Below, piece by piece: positions 31,061 through 36,919 of a stretch of 36,919 bases of DNA. Origin of the DNA: JACVRW01 sp034664085 (GTDB lineage Bacteria > Actinomycetota > Thermoleophilia > Solirubrobacterales > Thermoleophilaceae); NCBI GenBank assembly GCA_034664085.1, contig JAXDII010000057.1, forward strand, positions 1 through 36,919, read 5' to 3'. The notes below the pieces were generated by a model. That model was given only the letters and a program-made list of their open reading frames with translations, was not told where the DNA came from and ran no database searches. Each line of letters starts with the position of its first letter. The first letter of the stretch is position 1. A program made the translations under genes and the position numbers.

Positions 31061-32070
31061 GCAGACGAGGATCTCACAGGCGCGTCGTCGCGGCCAGCTC
31101 CGTTGCCGTTCGTGCGCTCCTCGATCAGGTCGATCTTCGCCAGCAGGTGCTCCGCCATGCGCAGCGAGGCGGCGTCGATCAGCCGGCCGTCCAGCGACAC
31201 GGCGCCCTTGCCGTCGGCCGCGGCGTCCTTCATCGCCGCCACGATCCGGCGGGTGCGGTCGACCAGACGGTCGTTGGGGGAGAACACCCGGTGTGCCAGC
31301 TGCACCTGGTTCGGGTGGATCGCCCACTTGCCCTCGAAGCCCAGCACCGCGGCGCGGCGCGCCGCGGCCAGGTAGCCGTCGGCGTCGTTGAAGTCGCCGA
31401 ACGGCCCGTCCACCGGCCGCAGGCCGTTGGCACGGCAGGTGACGGCGATGCGGGCCAGCGCGTAGTGCCACTGGTCGCCCCAGTGCAGCTCGCGCTGTCC
31501 GTCGTCCTCGGGATCGGTGAGCACGCCGTACTGGCGGTCGGATCCGCCGATCGAGGCGGTGTGGCTCTGGATCGACGCGGCGTAGTCCGCGACGCCGAAG
31601 ATCAGCGCCTCCATTCGCTCGGGGCAGGCGGAGGCGATCTCGTCGATGTTGAGCATGCCCTTGGCCGTCTCGATCAGGGCCGAGATGCCGATGCGGTGCG
31701 GCAGCCCCATGGCGTCCTCGATCTGCGTGAGCAGCGTGGCGACCAGGTGGATGTCGCCGGCGCAGCTCGCCTTCGGAACCAGCACGGTGTCGAGCCACTC
31801 GCCGCTCTGCTCCACGACGTCGACGATGTCGCGGTAGCAGTAGTGGGTGTCGAGGCCGTTGATCCGCAGCGACACCGAGCAGCCGCTCCAGTCGAGCTCG
31901 CGCAGCGCGGCGGTCACGTTCTCGCGGGCCTGCGGCTTGTCGTCCGGCGCCACGGCGTCCTCGAGGTCGAGCATGACGACGTCGGCGCCGAGCCCCGGGG
32001 CCTTCTCCAGCATCCTCATGTTCGCGCCGGGCACGCAGAGCTCGCTGCGGTGCAGTCTCACGGAGGCCAT
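31030..32070 (-). CDS. mcl: Malyl-CoA / beta-methylmalyl-CoA lyase (HpcH/CitE family)
   Basis: 346 residues. HRSELCVPGAN, MLDLEDAVAPDDKPQAREN, SLRINGLDTHYCYRDIVD, VLVPKA, IGISALIETAKGMLNI, FGVADYAAS and GFEGKWAIHPNQVQLA follow the pattern of malyl-CoA lyases rather than citrate lyase beta chains, including the long insert with WHYALARIAVTCRANGLRPVDGPFGDF. It cleaves malyl-CoA to glyoxylate and acetyl-CoA, the last step of the serine cycle, and acts in the 3-hydroxypropionate and ethylmalonyl-CoA routes. ATG 32070 follows a CACTGGGCAC leader with no strong ribosome binding site. The last about 30 residues are low-complexity and overlap the PRK gene. The glyoxylate made could feed the aminotransferase at 4700-5842. 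Confidence 0.88.
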   Translation of the reverse strand: MASVRLHRSELCVPGANMRMLEKAPGLGADVVMLDLEDAVAPDDKPQARENVTAALRELDWSGCSVSLRINGLDTHYCYRDIVDVVEQSGEWLDTVLVPKASCAGDIHLVATLLTQIEDAMGLPHRIGISALIETAKGMLNIDEIASACPERMEALIFGVADYAASIQSHTASIGGSDRQYGVLTDPEDDGQRELHWGDQWHYALARIAVTCRANGLRPVDGPFGDFNDADGYLAAARRAAVLGFEGKWAIHPNQVQLAHRVFSPNDRLVDRTRRIVAAMKDAAADGKGAVSLDGRLIDAASLRMAEHLLAKIDLIEERTNGNGAGRDDAPVRSSSAWPARSSSAS

Positions 32071-32122
32071 GTGCCCAGTGAACCCGTGCTTTGACGAATC
32101 CGCAAGGCGGACTCGATGAATT

Positions 32123-32872
32123 TCAAAATGGCAGCACGGATTTCCGATGCTTGCGCTGGTGGCGCCGGCGCAGGAGCTCGCCGGCGAACAGCGTCAGTCC
32201 GATCGTTACGACCAGCTCGACCGCCCGGCGTCCGCGGAAGGAGGACTCGCCGTGGTCGCGCTGGCGCATGTGCACGGGCACCTCCAGCAGCCGCAGCTTG
32301 GCGTCCGTGATGCGGATCAGCGCCTCCACCTCCGGCGCCTCGCAGACGTAGGGGTCGGCCAGCAGGTCGAGCGCGCGGTGGTTGACCGCGTATAGGCCGC
32401 TGGTGCCGTCGGAGATCTGCTGGCCGAGCCGTAGCCGCATCAGCAGGCGCAGCAGCGACGTGCCGACGATCCGCTCGGGAGCCGGGCGGTAGCGCTCGCC
32501 GTCCTGCCCCGACTCCGGGAGGAAGCGTGAGCCGACCGCGACGTCGCACCGGTCGTCACGGACCAGCTCGAGCATGCGCGCCAGCTCGGCGGCCGGATGC
32601 TGGCCGTCGGCGTCCAGGCGGCCGCAGTAGTCGTAGCCGTCCTGCGCGGCCCGCCGGTAGCCCTCCGCGATCCCGTGGCGCAGCCCGCGGTTCTCGGGGA
32701 AGCTCGTCACCAGCGCGCCGCCCTCGCGCGCCACGTCGGCGGTGCCGTCCGTGGAGCCGTCGTCGATCACCAGCAGGTCCACATCCGGCAGCTCGCGGCG
32801 CGCCTCGGCGAGCACCTCGGGCAGCGAGGCCTCCTCGTTCCAGGCCGGGATGAACACGAGCGTCCGAGCCAC
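32123..32872 (-). CDS. Family 2 glycosyltransferase (polyprenyl-phosphate sugar synthase-like)
   Basis: 249 residues with a GT-A fold. FIPAWNEEASLPEVL, VIDDGSTDGTADVA (nucleotide-sugar binding), GRLDADGQHPAAEL (DxD-like metal site), SRFLPESGQ and ISDGTSGLYAVNHRAL are visible. The hydrophobic C-terminal helix plus a strongly basic tail (RRRHQRKHRK) suggests membrane association. Such enzymes transfer a sugar, often from a nucleotide sugar to undecaprenyl or dolichyl phosphate, for cell-envelope glycans. Start GTG 32872. It lies 52 bases after the malyl-CoA lyase start on the same strand but functionally looks unrelated. The sugar and acceptor are unknown. Confidence 0.85.
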   Translation of the reverse strand: MARTLVFIPAWNEEASLPEVLAEARRELPDVDLLVIDDGSTDGTADVAREGGALVTSFPENRGLRHGIAEGYRRAAQDGYDYCGRLDADGQHPAAELARMLELVRDDRCDVAVGSRFLPESGQDGERYRPAPERIVGTSLLRLLMRLRLGQQISDGTSGLYAVNHRALDLLADPYVCEAPEVEALIRITDAKLRLLEVPVHMRQRDHGESSFRGRRAVELVVTIGLTLFAGELLRRRHQRKHRKSVLPF

Positions 32873-32909
32873 GGGGCCGAATTATCGCTGCCCCGGGTAG
32901 GTCATAGCC

Positions 32910-33497
32910 ATGCGCGGGATCTCACCGGCGACGGTGCTTGCGGGGGCGGCGCTGTTCGTGTCGCTGGGCGGCGTCTCCTACGGCGTCGCCACCGGGTCCA
33001 TCAACAGCCGCGAGATCGAGAACGGCACCGTCCAAAGCCGCGACGTGCGCGACGGCAGCGTCCAGGGCCGCGACATCGCCAACGGCAGCCTGCAGGGGCG
33101 CGACATCAGGGACGGCGTGCTGACCGGCGCCGACATCCGCGACGGCGCCCTTGCCGGCGCGGACCTCGCGCCGAACGCGCTGGGCGCCCGCGAGGTCGAC
33201 GAGTCGCGGCTCGACGTCGGCCGCCTCGGCGGGATCGGCGCCAGGCGCTTCGTCAAGAACGTGCGGCGCGTGGAAACGCGCACCGCCAACGACGCGGCCA
33301 GCCCCAAGGTGGCGCCGCCCGCGCGCTGCCCGCGCGGCAAGCGCCTGCTCGGCGGCGGCGCCCGTGTCGTGGCGGACACGTTCGTGCCGGTTGCGCTGGC
33401 CGGCAGCGGACCCGGCGGCGGGGCCTGGCAGGCGGCCGCCTATGCCACCGCCCCCACGGGCAACTGGCAGCTGGTCAACGTGGCTATCTGCGGCTGA
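32910..33497 (+). CDS. Secreted or surface protein with tandem ten-residue repeats
   Basis: 195 residues. An N-terminal hydrophobic segment (about 7-26) after MRGISP looks like a signal peptide or anchor. Residues 37-86 are five nearly perfect ten-residue repeats of the type [DN]G-x-[VL]-x-[GS]-[RA]-D-[IV], such as NGSLQGRDIR. The C-terminal part (about 105-195) has a pair of cysteines (RCPRGKR and the final ICG) around a GGGARVV core and is probably a small beta domain. The family is unnamed to me, but proteins of this build are frequent in Thermoleophilia. The function is unknown; a surface or adhesion role is only a guess. It is divergent from the glycosyltransferase with a 37-base gap. 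Confidence 0.72.
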   Translation: MRGISPATVLAGAALFVSLGGVSYGVATGSINSREIENGTVQSRDVRDGSVQGRDIANGSLQGRDIRDGVLTGADIRDGALAGADLAPNALGAREVDESRLDVGRLGGIGARRFVKNVRRVETRTANDAASPKVAPPARCPRGKRLLGGGARVVADTFVPVALAGSGPGGGAWQAAAYATAPTGNWQLVNVAICG

Positions 33498-33508
33498 CTC
33501 AGCGGCGC

Positions 33509-34408
33509 TCAGTGGACGGGCGCCGCGCGGCGAGCGCGCATCTCCGCAATCGAGTCGTCGGTGCAGCCGGAGAAGAAGCCGCCGACGACCTCCCGCACCT
33601 CGTCGAGCGACTCGGCGCGATAGAGCACCGGCTGGTAGTGGGTGATGTCGTAGTCCGCGGTGCCCATCTCGGCCACGTCGAGCGGCCGGTGCTCCATGTC
33701 GCGGAACTCGTCGATCTCGCCGTATGAGGAGAGGATGCCGGCGCCGTAGGCCTTCAGCTCGCCGTCCTCGACGACCACGCCGAACTCGACGGTGAACCAG
33801 AAGACCCGCGAGAGGAAGCGCAGGTTCTCCTCGTCGGTGAGCCGGCGGGCGGCCTCGCCGGTGAGCCGGTGCAGCTCCGAGAAGGTCGGCGTCGCGAGCA
33901 GGTGCCCGTGGCCGAAAACCTCGTGGATGATGTCGGGCTCCGGGGTGTAGAGCGGCACGGCCGGGTGGCGCACGTACTGGGTCGAGTGAAAGAGCCGCTC
34001 GGCCAGCGACCCGTAGAACTCGCGCAGTGGCACGAGCCCGGCGGCGGGGGCGTAGTGGAAGCCGGTGATCGGCCGGAGCCGCTCGCTGACGAGGTCGAGG
34101 CTGGGAACGCCGTCGGTGGGCAGTTCGAGCGCCGCCTTGGCCTCGAGGAACTCGGCGATCGCCAGGCGCTCGTGCTTCGCGGCCAGCTCTCGGCAGACGG
34201 TGCGCCACACCTCCTGCTCCGCCTCGGTGTAGCGCACGTCGGGGGCCGGAGCTCCCGGCCGCCAGGCGAGCGCCAGCGCCGCGATGTCGTTGCGCCGCGC
34301 CCGGTATTCCGGGTCGCCGGCGCCGGGGTGGTCGTCGCTGAGGTGGACGGTCACCTCGCCGTCCCCTCCAGCGGACACGGGCGAGTAGAGCTGTCCCTCC
34401 TCGAACAT
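33509..34408 (-). CDS. phhA: Aromatic amino acid hydroxylase (phenylalanine 4-monooxygenase)
   Basis: 299 residues of the pterin-dependent aromatic amino acid hydroxylase catalytic domain. The iron ligands are H162 and H167 (IIHEVFGHGH) and E208 (FWFTVEFGVV); TGFHYAPAAGLVPL and STQYVRHP also match. It uses tetrahydrobiopterin or a related pterin, O2 and non-heme iron to make tyrosine from phenylalanine. There is no N-terminal ACT domain, as in other bacterial forms. ATG 34408 fits the family; a GTG at 34453 would add 15 unconserved residues. It is divergent from an Lrp-type regulator, a frequent arrangement for aromatic amino acid catabolism. Tryptophan as substrate cannot be excluded. Confidence 0.9.
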   Translation of the reverse strand: MFEEGQLYSPVSAGGDGEVTVHLSDDHPGAGDPEYRARRNDIAALALAWRPGAPAPDVRYTEAEQEVWRTVCRELAAKHERLAIAEFLEAKAALELPTDGVPSLDLVSERLRPITGFHYAPAAGLVPLREFYGSLAERLFHSTQYVRHPAVPLYTPEPDIIHEVFGHGHLLATPTFSELHRLTGEAARRLTDEENLRFLSRVFWFTVEFGVVVEDGELKAYGAGILSSYGEIDEFRDMEHRPLDVAEMGTADYDITHYQPVLYRAESLDEVREVVGGFFSGCTDDSIAEMRARRAAPVH

Positions 34409-34461
34409 GCTCTCAGTGCACCACTCTGGACCCTGCCTCGCAAGTGTGTACACCCATAGCA

Positions 34462-34472
34462 GGCAAATTGCC
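34462..34472. promoter_or_regulatory. GGCAA-A-TTGCC dyad between phhA and the Lrp regulator
   Basis: An 11-bp perfect inverted repeat about one base off centre in the 92-base divergent region, next to an eight-base GTGTACAC palindrome (34446-34453). It is a natural candidate for the adjacent Lrp/AsnC protein. Evidence is symmetry and position only. Confidence 0.4.
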
Positions 34473-34500
34473 CACTTCTGTCATGGATCTGGGCTAAATT

Positions 34501-34983
34501 ATGGTCATATTGACCAATCCAATCGATGAGCTCGACGCCCGGCTGATCGCCGAGCTGCGCGCGCACCCGCGGCTTGGCCTGCTCGAGGTGTCCCGGCGGC
34601 TGGGAGTCGCGCGCGGGACCGTCCAGGCCCGGCTGGCGAAGCTGGAGCGGCGCGGCGTGGTTCTCGGCTACGGGCCGGAGATCGATCCCGCCGTGCTGGG
34701 CCACTCGATCCAGGCCTTCGTGATGCTCGAGCTGACGCAGGGCCGGCTGGCCGACGCCGTCGAGGCACTCGAGGCGACGCCGGAGGTGCTCGAGGTCGAC
34801 GCGGTCAGCGGGCCGCAGGACCTGATCTGCCGCGTGGCTGCGCGCCACCCCGAGCACCTCCAGGAGATCGTCAACCGGCTGCTCGCCACCGACGCCATCC
34901 GCCACTCCACCAGCTACGTGGTGCTGAGCCGGCCGATCCGGCCGCGCGTGCAGCCGCTGGTGGACGCGGTCGGCGCCGGCTGA
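34501..34983 (+). CDS. Lrp/AsnC-family transcriptional regulator
   Basis: 160 residues. The N-terminal helix-turn-helix (about 8-58) has IDELDARLIAELRAHP and VSRRLGVARGTVQARLAKLE. The C-terminal RAM/AsnC ligand domain (about 72-145) has SIQAFVMLELTQGR, LEATPEVLEVDAVSGPQDLI and VNRLLATDAIRHSTSYVVL. Such regulators form octamers and respond to amino acids. Divergence from phhA suggests control of phenylalanine hydroxylation by an aromatic amino acid. The ATG at 34501 is used here; a TAAATT box lies two bases before it, so a leaderless transcript or the TTG at 34510 is possible. Confidence 0.87.
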   Translation: MVILTNPIDELDARLIAELRAHPRLGLLEVSRRLGVARGTVQARLAKLERRGVVLGYGPEIDPAVLGHSIQAFVMLELTQGRLADAVEALEATPEVLEVDAVSGPQDLICRVAARHPEHLQEIVNRLLATDAIRHSTSYVVLSRPIRPRVQPLVDAVGAG

Positions 34984-34986
34984 GGG

Positions 34987-35802
34987 CTAGCCGGGGACGC
35001 CCGGGGCGAAGGCCGGGCCCGGGCGCGGCCCGGGGCCGCGAAACTGCGGCAGAGCCGCTTCGACCTTCTCCTTCGAGACCCCGAAGCGATCGGCGAGGAA
35101 CGCCACCAGCTCCGCCCGGCGGTCGTCCATGCCGGAGCGGGCTTCCGAACGCACCTCGGCGAGCGCCTTGCGCAGCTCCGGACGCGTCACGTCCAGCTCC
35201 GCCGCGAGCTGGCGCAGCGGCTGGGCGCCGTGCCGGTGGCCGCGGCCGGGTCCGCGCGGGCGCACCGCCTCCAGCGCCGACTCGACGTCATCGGCGTCCA
35301 CTCCGAGCTGATGGGCGAGCACGGCGGCGAAGCCCCGCGGACCCGCGTCGTGCGGGCCGCCGGGCGGGCGCTCGTCGCGCAGCCCGTCCAGCGCCGCGCG
35401 CACGTCGGCGGCGTCGAGACCGAGCTGATCGGCGAGCCGCGCCGCGAACCGCCCTTCGCGCTTCTCGGCGAGCGCGTCGAACGCGGCCTGCACGTCCGCG
35501 GGTGACTTGTCGAGCGCCTTGGCCAGCGCGGACGCGAACTCGTCGCGCCGGTCGGTGCCGTTCGTCTCGTGGAAGGCGCGCAGCGCTTTCTGCAGGCTCG
35601 CGTTGTCCGTGCCGAGCGCGTCCGCCAGGCCGCCGAAGGCGCCGTTCGGGCCGCGCTGCCAATCCGCCTTCCCGTTGTGCTCCGCGCCCGCTTCGGCCAC
35701 TGCCGAGCCGTCGCCGGCCTGGCTCCCGAGTCCGTACGCGCCCGATGCGAGCGCCACCGCGCCGGCGAGTGCCATTGCCGTTGTCTTTCGCTTTGATCGC
35801 AT
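34987..35802 (-). CDS. Secreted protein with six helical repeats, unknown function
   Basis: 271 residues with a signal-peptide-like N-terminus (MRSKRKTTAMALAGAVALAS, likely cleavage near residue 30-40). The rest contains six repeats of about 22 residues at roughly 56-77, 89-111, 119-141, 158-180, 195-217 and 232-254. Their pattern is F/L-x2-x-LA-x2-LG-[VL]-x4-[VL]-x2-AL, for example FAARLADQLGLDAADVRAAL. Each looks like a helix-turn-helix pair, so a small helical solenoid outside the membrane is expected. The linkers are Gly/Pro/Arg-rich. I recognise no named family. It is divergent from a two-component system (89 bases), which may control it or be influenced by it. The start ATG at 35802 is supported by the signal peptide. 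Confidence 0.75.
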   Translation of the reverse strand: MRSKRKTTAMALAGAVALASGAYGLGSQAGDGSAVAEAGAEHNGKADWQRGPNGAFGGLADALGTDNASLQKALRAFHETNGTDRRDEFASALAKALDKSPADVQAAFDALAEKREGRFAARLADQLGLDAADVRAALDGLRDERPPGGPHDAGPRGFAAVLAHQLGVDADDVESALEAVRPRGPGRGHRHGAQPLRQLAAELDVTRPELRKALAEVRSEARSGMDDRRAELVAFLADRFGVSKEKVEAALPQFRGPGPRPGPAFAPGVPG

Positions 35803-35891
35803 GGGACGACCGTCGCCGGCCGAGGTATGAGGAGCGTAAGCGCCGTGTAGGAATAGTCGAAGGCCACCGGCGCTGCGGGCACAATGGCTGG

Positions 35892-36566
35892 ATGCGGATC
35901 CTGATCGTGGACGACGATCGCTCGCTGCGGGACGCGCTGCGGCGCGCGCTGGTGCTGGGCGGATACGACACGGTCTCCGCCGAGAACGGGCAGGAGGCGC
36001 TCACCCAGGCGGCTGGCTCCGCGCCGGATGCGGTCGTGCTGGACATCGGCCTCCCGGACGTAGACGGGCTCGAGGTATGCCGGCGCCTCAGGGATGCGGG
36101 CAATCGCGTCCCGGTCCTCATGCTCACCGCGCGCGACGCGATCGAGGACCGCATCGACGGCCTCGACGCCGGCGCCGACGACTACCTGGTCAAGCCCTTC
36201 GACGTCGGCGAGCTGAAGGCGCGCCTGCGGGCTCTGCTGCGGCGCAGCACCGGCGAGGAAGATCCCGCCTCGCTGTCGTTCGAGGAGCTGAGCCTCGACT
36301 CGGCCCGCCACGGCGTCAACGTGGGGGAGGAGTTCGCCGAGCTGACGCGCACCGAGTACCAGCTGCTCGAGCTGCTGATGCGCAACCCGCGGCGGGTGCT
36401 GCCGCACGACCTGATCTACGACCGCGTCTGGGGCTACGACTTCGGGCCGGCCTCGAACGCGCTGCGCGTGTACATCGGCTATCTGCGCCGCAAGCTCGAC
36501 GTCGCCGGCGCCCGGCCGCTCCTGCACACCGTGCGCGGCGTCGGCTACGTGCTGCGCGAGCCATGA
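35892..36566 (+). CDS. OmpR/MprA-like two-component response regulator
   Basis: 224 residues. The receiver domain (about 1-118) has the acidic pair in ILIVDDDRSLRD, phosphoacceptor Asp51 (VVLDIGLPDVDGLEV), LMLTARD and YLVKPFDVGELKARL. The winged-helix DNA-binding domain (about 130-222) has LTRTEYQLLELLMRNP, YDRVWGYDFGPASNALRVYI and TVRGVGYVLRE. The ATG (35892) follows the divergent secreted-repeat gene by 89 bases. The stop overlaps the kinase ATG (ATGA). Sequence resembles MprA-type regulators of envelope stress in actinobacteria; the target is unknown but the adjacent secreted repeat protein is a candidate. Confidence 0.92.
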   Translation: MRILIVDDDRSLRDALRRALVLGGYDTVSAENGQEALTQAAGSAPDAVVLDIGLPDVDGLEVCRRLRDAGNRVPVLMLTARDAIEDRIDGLDAGADDYLVKPFDVGELKARLRALLRRSTGEEDPASLSFEELSLDSARHGVNVGEEFAELTRTEYQLLELLMRNPRRVLPHDLIYDRVWGYDFGPASNALRVYIGYLRRKLDVAGARPLLHTVRGVGYVLREP

Positions 36567-36919
36567 CGCTGCGCATGCGACTCGCTGCGGCGGCTGGCCT
36601 GGCCGTCGCCCTCGCGGTGCTGGCCGTTTCCGTGGCCGTCTACCTCGGCGTGCGCGGCGAGCTGCGCAGCGAGGTCGACGCGTCGCTCCACGACCGTGCG
36701 GACGCCGTCGCCCGCTTTGCCGGCAGGGGCCCCCGCCGCGACGGGCCGCGCGGACGGTCCGGACCCCCGGACCGCGTGCCCGAGACGCCGCCCGAGCCCT
36801 TCGGCGGACCCCAGGGCTTCGTCCAGCTCGTGCTGCCGGGCGGACGCGTCCTGCGCCGTCCCGGAGCGGGCGAGGCGCTGCCCGTCGGAGAGCGCGCGCG
36901 GCAGGTCGCGCGCAGCGGC
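36563..36919 (+). CDS. Sensor histidine kinase, N-terminal part (cut by window edge)
   Basis: 119 residues are visible: a first transmembrane helix (about 8-29, AAAAGLAVALAVLAVSVAVYL) followed by an extracytoplasmic region with GELRSEVDASLHDRADAVARF and a Gly/Pro/Arg-rich stretch. EVDASL-type sequence just after the first helix is usual for MprB/BaeS-like kinases. The catalytic part lies beyond the window. ATG 36563 overlaps the response regulator stop by four bases, so the two form one operon. The kinase call rests on the paired regulator and this N-terminus. Confidence 0.75.
   Translation, partial: MTLRMRLAAAAGLAVALAVLAVSVAVYLGVRGELRSEVDASLHDRADAVARFAGRGPRRDGPRGRSGPPDRVPETPPEPFGGPQGFVQLVLPGGRVLRRPGAGEALPVGERARQVARSG

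Noticed and set aside
1..36919. CRISPR arrays, tRNA or rRNA genes, insertion sequences, integrase or attachment sites
   Set aside because: No spaced direct repeats, no cloverleaf-like or rRNA stretch, no transposase or integrase frame was recognised in either strand.

Overview
The window is very GC-rich, densely coded bacterial DNA with GTG/TTG starts and many one- to four-base gene overlaps. The proteins look actinobacterial. A secreted protein with a run of ten-residue repeats (32910-33497), of a kind I associate with Thermoleophilia/Solirubrobacterales, points to that class. This placement is inference; no rRNA or other phylogenetic marker lies in the window.

Layout. Bases 1-4546 (minus strand) hold a glutamine synthetase-like gene, three genes that together equal a disassembled glutamate synthase large subunit (amidotransferase, GXGXG and FMN domains, the last cut by the window edge), and a GntR/HutC regulator. 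A glyoxylate-type aminotransferase (4700-5842) diverges from it. Bases 5839-8171 carry an ammonium transporter and three small membrane proteins. Bases 8342-12282 carry a GAF/PucR-type regulator, two small membrane proteins and a cation/proton antiporter.

The core is 12358-29072: gmaS diverges from mgsABC, followed by mgdB-mgdC-mgdD-mgdA, formate-tetrahydrofolate ligase, a three-subunit NAD-type molybdenum formate dehydrogenase and fdhD. Read as a pathway: methylamine + glutamate gives gamma-glutamylmethylamide (GmaS), then N-methylglutamate (MgsABC), then glutamate plus a folate-bound C1 unit (MgdABCD). The ligase releases formate and the dehydrogenase oxidises it to CO2. This is the indirect N-methylglutamate route of methylamine oxidation with a terminal formate module in one stretch. 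Only the methylene-/methenyl-tetrahydrofolate interconversion step is missing from the window.

Bases 29141-32070 hold a LysR regulator converging on a phosphoribulokinase-like gene that overlaps a malyl-CoA lyase gene. With the glyoxylate aminotransferase this resembles part of a serine-cycle or glyoxylate toolkit. The PRK/LysR pair recalls the reported Methylorubrum extorquens arrangement, where phosphoribulokinase serves regulation rather than CO2 fixation. Bases 32123-36919 look like ordinary flanking genes: glycosyltransferase, secreted repeat proteins, phenylalanine hydroxylase, Lrp regulator and a two-component system.

The most notable non-coding signal is a 16-bp dyad, T-n-G-n-C-n-AATT-n-G-n-C-n-A. 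It occurs in the putative promoter of the first glutamine synthetase operon (3715-3730) and in that of the mgd operon (16987-17002). It suggests that the GntR regulator co-controls both paralogous modules. No tRNA, rRNA, insertion sequence or CRISPR array was seen. No gene-free stretch exceeds 300 bases.
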